From positions 21,937,001 to 22,001,000 of the forward strand of contig OX327706.1 in NCBI GenBank assembly GCA_946807835.1: a stretch of 64,000 bases of DNA, given 5' to 3'. Shown piece by piece: positions 51,765-63,977 of the stretch. Made by a program: the position numbers and the translations under genes. Numbering within the stretch: position 1 is the first letter of the stretch; every line of letters begins with the position of its first letter. The stretch comes from Ailanthus altissimus. Its lineage: Eukaryota; Streptophyta; Magnoliopsida; Sapindales; Simaroubaceae. Below the pieces are notes generated by a model that saw only the letters and a list, made by a program, of their open reading frames with translations, was not told the origin of the DNA and made no database searches.

Positions 51765-52260
51765 TGTCGATATGATCGTAGCCTCCTTTCTGGTTTCATC
51801 GATCAACATGCTTCCCATGGAAGCACAACAGCCACTAAAGTTGTACAGTACCGGGCGGTGATTTTGTCTCCGTATCTTCTGTATGTGAAAGATAAGTGAA
51901 AGTGACCCAGCTAGTCTTGGTCTATCGATCAGGTCTCTCAAGGCGAAATTATTAGCACCCTGCTGTGTTTCCTCAGCCTGGCAAGTATAAACATTCACTC
52001 TCAATAACATGCAATAAATATATTATTGTGCGAGCCAATAGTGAACTAAATAATAAGCTCAATTTCAAGCTTCAATATCATCCAATTAAAACACTCTATA
52101 ATAGGAAACTAAGTGAAAAGATGGTGGCACAACTCAATCGCCTTCATTCTCTCTTCAAACTAAATCATTGGTGTATGACATCTTACCAATAATTTAGTTA
52201 AAATGATTGTGAGAATGTTGATTAAAAATTATTAGAATATAATTTAAATAGCAAGTTAAG
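50897..52260. other. Intergenic DNA with TA microsatellites
   Basis: There is no supported gene. TA dinucleotide runs lie at about 51670-51685 and 51732-51760. A GC-richer patch is at 51480-51660. Confidence 0.5.
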
Positions 52261-52262
52261 CG

Positions 52263-52795
52263 TGTAGGATGCGCGAAGATCCAAGACAAACGTAAAAGAG
52301 GCAAAAGACACAAGGGGTGGTGCCTAGGTGTGGGTGTTGCGGCGCACCAGTGCGAGGAAGACTTTCTTGTTTTGAATCGACTTGTTTCATCTCCCACTTG
52401 CTTCAAGACTCCCTAATACAACTCCTACATGTTTAAGGTAAACTTAAAACGTCATAAAGCTTATATAAAAGTTCTCTATTGACTTGTAAACACATTTCAG
52501 TGAGAAGATACAAAATTTAAATGATCTCAAAAAAAAATCTTTGTGATTAAACATACTTTATGATTGTTAATGAGAAAAAAACTCTTAGATTACAAGAGAA
52601 AGTATTTTTTGTGAGTCTTTCTTGTAAAAGGTATATTTTATGAGTGTCTTGTAATTCAATAATAGAAGTGAGTGATCTTGATCCGCAGTAAATATAGGCA
52701 AGTTATCGAACCACGTAAATTCTGTATGCTCTTCTTCTACCTTTATCTCTTTAATTCCTTAATTACTTGTTCTACATTGTATTGTTTATTCAAAA
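52263..52795 (+). mobile_element. Copia-type solo LTR or LTR fragment
   Basis: Starts TGTAGGATGCGCGAAG and carries the LTR-like blocks AAAGCTTATATAAAAG, GAGTGATCTTGATCCGC and TATCGAACCACGTAAATTC also seen in the pieces at 25304 and 37771. The right edge and target duplication were not found. Confidence 0.55.
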
Positions 52796-52799
52796 GATG

Positions 52800-53094
52800 A
52801 GAGAATTAAGATACCCACCAGAAAGACTAATCCAATTCATAATGATGTACTAAAAAATATAACATTTTTGTTACTCAACCAACCCTCCGGAGACGCAAAT
52901 ATAACGGGTACACTAATAAGTAAGATTGATGAAGTAGCAATTAATGCAAAAACAACCAATTAAAAAATAATAATCATATTTTTAATCCTCCAAACTACCA
53001 ACAGAGAAGAACTATACATTTGATCCTTCAATCAACTTATATTACTTGAATTATATTATTTGTTTGTGTTCTTCTATTTCAACAATAATGTTAA

Positions 53095-53125
<31 letters not shown>

Positions 53126-54879
53126 TGCAAAGGACCACAATCCATCTGCAAATTGGACCTATAAAACAGATAACATAACATGAAAATGTGATCATCAATG
53201 AAGGACGTTCCATTACAAAGTTGCAGTAATTTAGTTTGCCGTATCTGTCAATTCTAATTCATAAATTGAACATCAATGTCAATGATCGATCCTGACAGTT
53301 CAAATTTCAACAATGGACATTTGATCTCTTTTCTTATATATGGAAGAGCTAGCATTATTGTCGTATTATAACCTTTATTTATGATGCATGGTTTCTGTTA
53401 ATAAAGATATTAGTATTAACATTAATCTCTCTTAGTGATTCACTTTTGCACTAATACTATTGTTGCATAATATCATCCCTCTCTAAAATTGACCTAAATT
53501 TAAGTCCTATATTTTTCTTATCACACCTCAAATTTAAATATATTATTAGAACTTATAAAAATTATCAAAAACATGAATCTAAAGACCTTAATTTCAAAAA
53601 TACCCTTGTACCTTATAATAGTTTATTACCTATTCATCGAATTCAACTTCTATTTTTCATATAAGAATTCAACAAGTGACGAACCAACATCTTCTCACCC
53701 ATCTCTCCTCCAACTTTCTCTATCATAATTCATGAAAACGCAAAAAATTATTTGGAAATTCACTATTTTTCAACCAATTGACAAAGTATTAGTGGAGATT
53801 GTTGTGTTTCATTGACTGCTACTACAAGGTGCAAACTTAAAAACTTTTCCTCCATCCTTCAAATCTACCACAAATTCCCAAATTACTCCCTTACAGAGAA
53901 ATGAATTTATAATTTTTTTATTTTTTTGGCACAAAATTTTGACATTAAAAAATCATGAGTTACTCATGTAGTCTAACCAAAAAAAAAAAATTGAAAAGTT
54001 CAAAATTTTGGAGCCGATAAATGTTCAGTTTGCAGTAATAGTAAAATTATAATTATAAAATAAATAAAAAATATCTGAATCCTTAACGTTTTAAAAAAGA
54101 AATATGTAAACACTAGTTATTTCAAAAATTATATCGACACCTTTGTAAAGTAAATGTTTTTGTCTATTTTAACAATAAAAAGATGTCTATATATCTTTTT
54201 TTTTATTTTAAAAATTCGATTTTTTTTTTCATTAAAATAGACGAAAACTATTTATCTGATAAAGATATTGATAATTTTTTTAAAACTATTAAAGTTTTCA
54301 TATTTCCTTTTTAAAACGTAAAGGATTTAAATATCTTTTTTCCTTATAAAAATTAGAAGGAACAGGACTCTAAAAATATGTATTGCATGATATTTTGATT
54401 AATTTTATTAATAATATATATGTATATATTTGAGAATTCAAGATACAGGGCCTTTGAAACTGCCTATAGAGTGAAGCAAATTGTATTTTTTGGGTCGTCT
54501 TTAGTAATTTAGCTTGAAGATAAAATCACAATTAAAGTAAAAATATTACTGGGGTATGAGAAGATGAAAGAAGGGTTGAATGGCACCACCATATCATCAA
54601 TTCACAAAGGATATACACATCGACTGTGGTAACCCATGAAATGTTAGGGGTGGTTTTAGTAATCAGCATGATGACGAGGAAGAACATATGGTAACTATCC
54701 AAGCCCATGAGGGCCCATAAGCAAACAAGCAAAACGATCCGAATCCATGCGAAAGGGCCTTCTTTTTTTTTTTTTTTCCGAATTTTAGTTAAATCGCAAT
54801 AGCTGAATACTATTACTAATAGACACGATTTGGGGATTTCTCTCGAACGCGTTTTGATCTCATCGACTCGAGCAAGCAA
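52800..54879. other. Intergenic DNA before centrin
   Basis: AT-rich, with a TA repeat at 53095-53120 and poly-A/T runs. The minus-strand frame 54532-54897 covers the centrin leader and is judged a chance frame. Confidence 0.5.
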
Positions 54880-57175
54880 ATGGTACGTTTTCTTCATCTG
54901 AAAGCCATGATTTAGTTACATGCTTTGTTATTTTAATAATGGTAATGAGTTTTTTTTTTCTTCAGTAATTTATAATTTAGATTTCATTCTTTTTCTTTTT
55001 GTGGTTGTATATTGAATTGTAATTATTTGGATTGAGTTTTCTGTTTTTTTATCTAGTTGAATTTTGGTTGAGAAATTGTGAATTAATCTTATAAGTTATG
55101 ATTTTAGAACAAGATTGAGACCTCAATACGGAAGAATTTCTGTGGGGTGTGGCTTTTTGCAATTAAATTATGACCCAGAAGTGCTTTTTAAGTGTTTCAA
55201 AATCTAATGCATTATTTTTTTATTTTTCAATTTAATTTTCGGAGAAAATAGTTCTTGCTCTTAGTTAATTAAAGTGACATCCGAAAGTTTAAAGTTTAGA
55301 ACATCCTATTAAGATGTATGGCTTTTATAATGTGTTTGGGAAATAATTGTGTTCTGTTGTATACATGCAACATGTTATTTTTGGAGGATCATAGGACATT
55401 TCAAATTAATAGGTTGAGAACTCCAATGGGACTTGGATCATTATTTGTCATGTGTGTTATTTTTAGTATCTTTTTGTTTGTTTGATTCATGGGTTAATTT
55501 CTATCATTGATTTTCATATCATATTTTTGCTTTCTGACGTGGTTAAAGTCTTGTTTTCCTTGAACTGTATTGTGTGCCGGTATACGTTAATTAAATTGCA
55601 ATTACCACGGCAGGCAAGTCTCTACAGGGGGGCATCTCTTAGGAAAGAGAAACCTAGAGGACGACATCATGGTTTATCAGCACAGAAGAGGCAAGAGATT
55701 AAGGAGGCATTTGAATTATTTGACACTGATGGCTCAGGTATTGAAGTGATCTATTGTTTAGTGTCTTTCCAGAATACACGTCCAATTTAATTAAGTTGTT
55801 TATTTTGACTATTTTGTTTAGGTACTATTGATGCCAAAGAGCTGAATGTTGCCATGAGGTATGGATATTACATTAGATGTGATAAGAATGTTTTATGCTG
55901 ACTAGTGATGAAATGTAAAAATTTAACTTTTCTCATGACAGGGCCCTTGGTTTCGAGATGACAGAACAGGTATCTTCCAATTATAAGACAGCTCCTGGTT
56001 CAACTGTACATTTGTCTAATTATGCATTTAAATTCTGGTTTTCCCAGCAGGGTTATGAAGAGATTGCCCTTGTGTAGAATTGTACTCATGTGTTCTTGTG
56101 TGGCTAAACATATTGATCTTCTGTGTCATTTCAGCAAATCAACCAAATGATTGCAGATGTGGACAAGGATGGAAGTGGTGCAATTGATTTTGATGAATTT
56201 GTCCATATGATGACAGCTAAGATTGGAGAAAGGGATTCCAAGGAAGAGCTCATGAAAGCATTCCACATCATTGACCAAGATAACAATGTCAGTTCTGTTT
56301 ATTTAGACGTTGGGTTTTGTACTGTGCATTTAGTTGCTGATTCTTCTTCCTTCCTGTGCAGGGAAAGATATCGGCTGAAGACATCAAGCGTATTGCAAAG
56401 GAGCTCGGTGAAAACTTCACCGACCAAGAGATTTATGAGATGATTGAGGAAGCAGACAGAGATCGTAAGTTAACCTCGTATCTAGGATTTGATATTCTTA
56501 AACTTTGTTTACTATGTTATTCTAGATGACATGCCACTTTAGGGATTTATTTTACTTACAATTTTCTAGCCAAACTCATAGTTCTTTTCTCTGTGAGCTT
56601 ACCCTGTGCAAAATGACCATCGCTGTGTTGTCTCTTGATCAGATCAAATTCTGTATTTCATACTGTGATTCTGACAATTGTTCAATTCCCTCATTTTCAA
56701 CTTTAAATGTTGTCATGTTAAAGTCAGGCTTCCCTGTTGCCATGGGTGTTAGTTTTATGCATAGAATACGGAGCTAATTATTGGAATAATATGGAATATG
56801 ATGCTGGCTTGTTGAATCATGTCAGGAGGGGGTGAAGTTTCAAGTGTTTGGTCTGAGCCTCCTCAACCATTTATGACTAGAAAGTAGAAATAGGTGTAAA
56901 TTTTTAACAGGTTAATGTGGTTCCTTGCTGAGGCATGCCACCATTATTCATGTGCCACAGAACAAATTGTATGCAGGGGAACATTATGATTTGGCGGCTG
57001 CTGTTTTTCTTGTATTGTTATCGTTTGAATATTGAGATTTGTATTATCTTGTCTGCTTTATTGTTGCGTATTGCTTGCTAATTGTCATGAATGTTTCATG
57101 AAATATATAGATGATGGAGAAGTGAATGTTGAAGAGTTCATCAGGATGATGAAGAGAACTACATTCGGGTACTAG
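54880..57175 (+). CDS. Centrin (caltractin)
   Basis: Coding exons 54880-54882, 55614-55737, 55822-55858, 55942-55969, 56135-56287, 56362-56464 and 57111-57175 give 170 aa, with GT-AG borders and matching phases. Centrins are small calcium-binding EF-hand proteins of microtubule-organising structures; plant centrins also act in nucleotide-excision repair and possibly at nuclear pores. EF-hand loops are at 38-49 (DTDGSGTIDAKE), 74-85 ([12 protein letters not shown], with D74 first), 111-122 (weaker, ending in Asp instead of Glu) and 147-158 ([12 protein letters not shown]). The N-terminus has the basic [10 protein letters not shown] stretch typical of the family. The first coding exon is the ATG alone. 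The place next to HSFB1 and RCCR matches Arabidopsis At4g37010. Confidence 0.95.
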
Positions 57176-58610
57176 AGATCTGAAAAATGCCGAAGGAGAA
57201 AGGGATCATGCCTAGTTGTACCATATTTGTAACAAGTGAAAAAAAAAAAATATTGTGGATTGGATAAATTATGATTTGGCTATTTATTTGTACTAGAAGA
57301 TTCATTATGTAGCTAATGTGTTACTATTTGGTGAAATGAGGTATTGTTTTAGGTGCATTTAACCATGGTTTTGTAGAACCTATTCGTCAATCTATAAGTG
57401 TCCATGATTGCCAGAGTCTTGTGTGTAAGGATACAAGTAACTCAAATTCGGAGTTAAAATTCTTAACTTGTCCCTAAATTTATATTAATAAAGACATGAG
57501 ACGAATGTTGACGGCAAATGACAAAGCTTTAGGTGAGATGCGATGTCAATCAAATTGCCCCGTAATTTGTAATTTGTAATTTGTATTGATGAATTATTTT
57601 CTTTTTCTTTTTCTTTTTCTTTTTCTTTCCTGTAACAGCAGCTTCCGATTATCTGAATTTTTAGTTTACGAAATTCTAAAAACACATGAAATATTTTTAA
57701 GAGAACTTTCTTTATTTTATTTAGAATCACATGGTTTTGACAAGAAACTATATTACAAGCTCAACATCAATAAATCTTGAAAACTAACTTCGCATTATTT
57801 ATTATTTTTACTCGTTAATTTGAAAGGCATTACTAGATATGAACGATTTAATATTACAAATTAATGACCCTACATATTATGCAATATTATTACTAGTCCC
57901 TGCAAATATCTTTTTTTGGACTGATGTTCAGGTAAAATATTATTAATCCCTCTCTTATTATAAATTTTATTTATAAAGTGATTTCTTTGTCCAAGAGTTT
58001 GGGTTAATTTTTAATTTTGTTTACGAATTTTAAAAAGTCAATTTTGTCTCAGTCTATTAGCCTCATGTTGTTTAAATTGACGGAATTTTTTTTTATATAT
58101 ATAATAATATTCTTGCCATTATTAAAATCTAAATAAATTTTGATAGAATACTTAGTACATAAATAAAATTAAATTTTTAAAAAAAATTAAAAAAATTAAA
58201 CACATGACATATTATGATAAATTTAAACTTGAAGTATTTATTTTTTATTAAATAAATAAATAATAAAATACAACCTTTGCCATTATTACCGAAGAGTGAT
58301 TGTAGTGTTGATCATAAAAAAAGATCAAATTTTATATTATTAAACTCTATTTTTAATAATTTACACAATAATAAAATTATTTTTAACTCATAAGAATATT
58401 AAAAAGTAGCCAAAATGGTTAATAAAGTAGCGTGTCAAAATTGTGGTTTAAGTGTATTAAAATGGACTCTAGTTTTTTTTTTCATCATCGTTCATTATTA
58501 ATTTTTTTCTTGCATTGCTTTTTATGGATATCAAAATGTGATACGCTCTTAATATTTCAACATTCTTATTTGTATGACAGTCATGATTTGTAATTCTAAA
58601 TAGTAGTTTG
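57176..58610. other. Centrin 3' region and AT-rich DNA
   Basis: The first 200 bases are presumably 3' UTR. A run of TTTTTC repeats lies at 57598-57627. Nothing else is supported. Confidence 0.5.
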
Positions 58611-58649
58611 CGCTAGATTTTTTTTTTCTTTTTCTTTCTTTGTGACTTA

Positions 58650-59165
58650 TGCATATTCTTTTAATGTATTCTAGTCGCGATTTGTGACTTTTTGAGACTT
58701 AGTCGGTAAATATTCTTTTAATAAATATTAATTGCGACTTGTGAGTCGAAAAGATTTAACGAATTTTCTTTTATTGAATGCTATTTACAATTGAGTTTGA
58801 GCAACTTAACAAATATTCTATTATTGTATATTAGTCATGATTTGTGAGTTTGAGTATATATTAATCGCAACTTGTGAGCCTATTTAACTTGGTACATATT
58901 CTTTTATTGTAGACTAATTGTGAATTTGAGTGACTTAATAAATTTTTTTATTATTATATATTTGTTGTGACCTGTGAGTTTAAACAATTTAATAAATATT
59001 TTTTTATTGTATATTAATAACGATTTATGAGTTTGGGGACTTAATAAATATTTTTTAATTGTATACTAATCACAACTTAAGAAATATTCTTTTATTGTAT
59101 ATTAATCACGGCTTATGAATTTGATCAATTTAGTGAGTATTCTTTCATTACATATTACCATGACT
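58650..59165 (+). repeat. Degenerate minisatellite, about 53-bp unit
   Basis: About nine to ten diverged units follow the pattern ATTCTTTTATTGTATATTAA, then TCRCGACTTGTGAGTTTGA, then a short ACTTAATAAAT link. Units start near 58658, 58711, 58764, 58816, 58898 and onward. Non-coding. Confidence 0.75.
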
Positions 59166-59364
59166 AATAGTTTATGACTTTTTATATCTCACATGGTAAC
59201 TTGTGGTACAATGATTTTACTTCAAATTTTAGTCTTTATGCCTTTATTTCAAATATTTAAGCTCTTATTTTAAGTCTTTATACTCAGAATTATAAAATTC
59301 AAAATCTAACACTATTAAGGTCATAAATAACATAGTAAAGATGGATGATGTAAGGGTTACGTGA

Positions 59365-59425
59365 TACTAAATTTCTTAAAATACCTTATAACTTATGCAA
59401 GTAATATGGCATAAACTTTTATTTA

Positions 59426-59467
<42 letters not shown>

Positions 59468-60045
59468 TTCCTTTCTTGAGAACCCGCTTATGTGATTTTT
59501 CACTTTAAGGCAGTATAGTGTAAAACTTATGCTTTATGAAGTTACGTTTTCTAGGCTGATCATGTAGAGTTATTGTGTGAAATTGTAGCTTTGAGAAGTC
59601 GCGATTTCATATCAAGAAGTCCTTGATGCCAAGTTTCTTAAAATATCTTATGACTTATGCAAATGCAAGTAATATGGCATAAGCTTTGATTTATTATTAT
59701 TTTTATAATTATTTCATTTCTTTTTTTGAGAACTCGTTTAGGTGATTTTTGACTTCAAGATACTATATTTATAAGAGAATTTTTTTTGCTTGATTTTTCA
59801 CCTTGCGGTGGTATATTTATCAAAGAACTCGCTTATATGATTTTTCAGTATTTATAAAAGAACTCACGGGATAATTATGAGATAATTTGCATGCGTGACA
59901 TTTCACTTTGTGGCGGTATATTTATCAAAGAACATGCTCATGTGATTTTTTACTTCACAGTTGTTTATGTACAAAAGTACTCACAGTTTATTTATGAGAT
60001 AATTTTCCTTCGTGACTTCTCACTTTACAAGCGGTTTACACATGT
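59365..60045 (+). repeat. Second degenerate tandem array with ATT microsatellite
   Basis: The block TTTCTTAAAATAYCTTATRACTTATGC recurs at about 59370 and 59632. The block CRCTTATGTGATTTTTCACTTT followed by GGYGGTATATTTATCAAAGA recurs at about 59485, 59790, 59820 and 59900, with a last trace near 60013. An ATT run lies at about 59430-59465. Confidence 0.65.
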
Positions 60046-60830
60046 AGGTAATATTATTTTTACTCTTATTGTTATTGTTGTTATTTTTATTAATATATTT
60101 GCATTGCCTTTTGAATGATAACATGTTTGTAATTCTAAAACGTAAGTAGTGAGAAGACTGAATATTATAACAATGAGAAGTATATTTTTTTTTTAAAAAT
60201 GTACTTAGACTCTTATTTATTATAGTAAATATTAATTTACTAACTAACTCGTAAGCTAGTGAAGTCGTGGTTTTAATCAATGATTTTTGAAATACAATAT
60301 ATTTACTCGCAGCAATTGTAGCCTCTCAAAAAAATCGATAACTGTATCTATAATGATGCACTTATTAATACTAGTATATTTGAGAATTCTTAATTGATTA
60401 ATTGTAAATAGCTCTCGAACTATGGAACAAAAGATTATCCCAAACTTACACTGAGGTCTTTTAAGAGAAGTCATAGTTTTATAAAGTTTATGGTATTAGC
60501 ACGGAGTTTGTGGACTATGTTATTTAAATTTTATGACCTGATGAAATCGTAGCCTTTATAGTTACTATATGACTTATTCTCTGTTGTTTTTTAAAGTTAT
60601 TCTGGGACTTCTTCTCAATTATTTCTCTTCAACATGAATAAGAGATTCAGTTATCTACTCTAGCAGTGATATGGTAGAAAAACTTTCAGTTTTGTCATCT
60701 TGATTAATAGAAACATTTATAGCTAGGAAATTACGAAAAAAGTCATATATGCGTGTTGTTCATCTTTATTTTCTTGGTGGAAGTATTGAAAGGAAGCTTA
60801 GATACTGACGGGAATAGAATTTAAATCTTT
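60046..60830. other. AT-rich DNA, nothing recognised
   Basis: Short frames on both strands, none with recognised homology. Confidence 0.5.
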
Positions 60831-61438
60831 TGTCACGACTCCTCGGAGATTGAAGGGATGGCATTATTTTCTTATAGTTTGTTCTAGCAGTGACATGTGT
60901 CAGGTTTTAAATATTCTCAAGTAAAGATTCAAATATTTGGTGTGTGACAAGATCACCAAGAGAGTATTTAGTATATTTTGTGTTAAATGGGCTAGAGTTT
61001 TTAGAAGGTCCAATAGAGTTGGGTTGAGGCCACTTTTGAGTGGTAGGTGGGGGAGTATTCTAGAAAAGACATATTCCTTGGGATATACTTTTAATAATTG
61101 GCATCTTTGGAATATTTCTTAGGATATTCTCCTCTTTAAATATAGACAATTGAATTAGAGTTAATCATAACCGTCTATTGTAAATAGCTTTAGCTATAAA
61201 TAGGTGGAGCTCTCATTTGAGAAGCAAGCCTCCAATCCTTCAAATTGTAGAAATACTTATAGCTTGTAATTCTATAACTTTGTAATTCTCTCTTTAGTAA
61301 TAAAATACGAGAGCATTCTCTCAAACACTTGGTGTGCATTCTTCTTCATCTGTTTCTGTGGTTAATTGGGTCTTGTAGGCTGCTTAGCGCTTGAAGAGTG
61401 TCTAAGGCCGCGCGGGTTCGAGAAATTAATCCGTGACA
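60831..61438 (+). repeat. 5' LTR of chromodomain element (608 bp)
   Basis: Starts TGTCACGACTCC and ends CCGTGACA, two bases before the primer site. The 3' LTR start at 63990 reads TGTCACGCCCC, which agrees. Confidence 0.85.
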
Positions 61439-61479
61439 AGTGGTATCAGAGCTCGGCCCGTGACAAGTGGTATCAAAGC
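61431..61479 (+). other. Primer site with duplicated LTR-junction sequence
   Basis: TGGTATCAGAGC at 61441-61452 is the tRNA-iMet site. The junction sequence CCGTGACAAGTGGTATCA occurs twice, at 61431 and 61458, 27 bases apart; the second primer copy has AAAGC for AGAGC. Confidence 0.85.
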
Positions 61480-61492
61480 AGATTCAAAGAAG

Positions 61493-63480
61493 ATGGTGAA
61501 TAAAGTTACTGGAACATCGGGGATTACTGAAGGAAATGGTAGAGACCCCAAAGCAAGGAGACATGTGAGTATTTCGCCAGAAAAGTTCGTTGATCTGAAC
61601 CATGATCTAGGGGACATGATTATGAGGCTCGGTGGTGCTGTGAGCAAGGCAACAGATCGCCTTGGGGAGCTGGAAGAGCACGTTGAGAATCTTGAGGTAG
61701 GCCTCGATATTCAAGGGGACGAGCTGCGCTCCCTCATCGACAACTCCATTGACGAGCATGCTATCAAGCAACGGGACTGGATCAAGAATTTTTAAGAGAA
61801 GGTCTTCAACACTATGGACAAGGTTCAAGCCCAAGTAGAAGAGCTACGAAAAGGGTTTGAAGATGTCAAGGAGGATGTGGTGTTGTGCAAGCGAGCGGTC
61901 GCTAATGACATAGCTACTCAAACTGCGGTGGCTGCACCAAGGGTTGAGGCCCTTAAACCGAAGGAGTTTAACGGCAAACAGGATACCAAGGAGCTTGACA
62001 ACATCTTTTGGCAAATGGAGAAGTATTTCGACGCTATGGGCGTGCGAGATGAATACAAGGTAAGTACCGCAACTTTATACCTTTCCAATCATGCAATTCT
62101 GTGGTGGCGTAGAAAAAGCGAGGAGATTCGTAAGGGTACCTGCTGCATAAACACTTGGGAAGAATTACAACGGGAGTTAAAACGCCAATTCTATCCGAAA
62201 AATGTGGCGCACGACGCTCGCAAGCGGTTGAAGGAGTTGAAACAAACAAAGTCCATTGAGGAGTACGTAGAGGAGTACTCTTTGTTGATGTTGCAAATCC
62301 GCAACATGAGTGAGGAGGACTTGTTCAATTTCCTGGACGGGTTACAATCCTGAGCTGCCAATGAGTTGAAGCGTCGTGGAGTGCAGAATATATCTGACGC
62401 CCTTACAATGGTAGAGACGCTCATGGATTACTGCAAGGGGGATTCGGGAAAGTCCAAGAATTCTAAACCCAATCACAGTAAGGGTGGGGAAGCCAAGGAG
62501 TTTCAGCCTCCAAAGAGCAAGGAGGAGAAAGGCAAACCTCCCAAGTGGAAGGAACAGAAACGCAACAGCCATAGAGGTAATGGTCCGAAGTCTAACTGTT
62601 TTCTTTGCGATGGGGATCATTAAGTGAAGAACTGTCCGAAGAAGAAGGCTTCAATGCAATGTATGAGGCACAAGAGGAGGGCGGACAGAGCCATATGGGT
62701 TGCATGCAGCTGTTCAATTCCCTCAAAACCAAGCGGCGTGCCGATGCGCCAACGGGGAAGGCGCTCATGTACATTGAAGCCTATGTCAATTGCATCAAGA
62801 CTCAAGTGTTGATTGATACGGGGGCTACGCACAACTTCATTAAGCGTGCGGAAATGGAACGCTTGGGCCTTTATGTAGAGAAGTGAGAAGGATACCTCAA
62901 GTCTGTGAATGCAAGAGCCAAGCCGCTAGATGGGGTGGTTCGTGGAGCTGAAATTCACATTGGCAAATGGCACGGTGAAGTAAATTTCTCGGTAGCACCT
63001 CTCGATGATTTTGATGTAGTGCTAGGTATGGAGTTCTTGAGGCAGTACAATGTGGTGCTACTTTCTCAACACAACTACATGTGTATTTTGGAGGAAAGGC
63101 CTTGTATGATACCGACAATAGACATGCCCAAGGGTGGGCGATCCAAGCCAAATGCCAAAGTCCTTTCCGCAATGCAACTAAGGGAAGATGCTGAGCGCAA
63201 AGGAGGGTTACATCCAGCCACAACAATGGGGATGAATGATGAGGCAAATGGGGGTAAGGATGAAATACCGAAGGTTGTTGCAGAAGTGCTCGGGGAGCAC
63301 AATGGGGTCAAGCCTACTGCCTTACCGGAAGAACCGCCTTCAAGAGATGTAATTGAGGGCAAATTGGAGCTTGAGATTATGCTTCCAACTATGGGGTTGA
63401 CGCCTCCATCGGAGATGGGAGAGTTGCAGGGGTAGCTCGATGAGTTATTAGATGCGGGTGTCATCCAAAAGTCCAAGGTG
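61493..63480 (+). pseudogene. Gypsy gag and protease, broken
   Basis: The frame from ATG 61493 (MVNKVTGTSG) runs with stops at 61793 and 62351 through a coiled N-terminus and the retrotransposon gag domain (LKPKEFNGKQDTKELDNI, ATLYLSNHAILWWRR, LKRQFYPKNV). A zinc knuckle (CFLCDGDH, stop, VKNCP) follows at 62599-62637. A frameshift near 62640 leads to the protease (QVLIDTGATHNFI at 62803-62841, active-site DTG intact; FDVVLGMEFLRQYNVVLL). The frame ends in the very start of RT (LDELLDAGVIQKSK) at about 63476. Confidence 0.9.
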
Positions 63481-63925
63481 TCACATGATGTGCAGTTTCA
63501 GCACAAGGAGTGAGTCGAAGACAAGCAGCAGCGTGTCAAGCATGATGCGGGGGACTTGGTGATGGAGATGATACTTCCACCACAACACAAGTCAGCACGC
63601 CTACTTCACAAAGGCCTTGATCATGGGGACAAGAGGCCAAGGTTTATTTCCAAGAGAGTTAGCAACGTCTCGCATAAGGTGGGGTTACCTTCGAGACAAC
63701 GGCAGTGGTGACATCAAGTGCATTCCGCAAGCTGTTGGAAGCAGTACCGTCGAGGTACGGGAGGTGCAGAATCTGTGCCACACAACCGAGAACCTTTGGG
63801 GATTTCCAAACGCCATAACAAATGTGAGGAACTCAGGGCGAGCCTTGAGTACTTTGTTAAGTGGAAAGGTTTGCCCGATAGGAGAACACGCATGGGACAC
63901 GAGAGTGCACAACTAGAGTTTGAAG
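63481..63925 (+). pseudogene. Integrase tail and chromodomain remnant
   Basis: Directly after the RT start the sequence reads as the far end of integrase (EDKQQRVKHDAGDLVM, then ISKRVSNVSHKVGLPSR) and a chromodomain block (LEYFVKWKGLPDRR), with stops and shifts. About 2-2.5 kb of pol between these parts is gone. The chromodomain marks the element as a chromovirus-type gypsy. Confidence 0.8.
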
Positions 63926-63977
63926 ACAGGGGTGCGCAAGTTCCAGCGAAGACGCGACGAGGGCGTCGCGTGAATTT

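Noticed and set aside
51668..53120. Regular TA runs considered as matrix or origin elements
   Set aside because: They are simple dinucleotide microsatellites with no other supporting signal.
54532..54897. 121-codon minus-strand frame
   Set aside because: Overlaps the centrin leader and start codon, has no homology and a lysine run from a poly-T tract.
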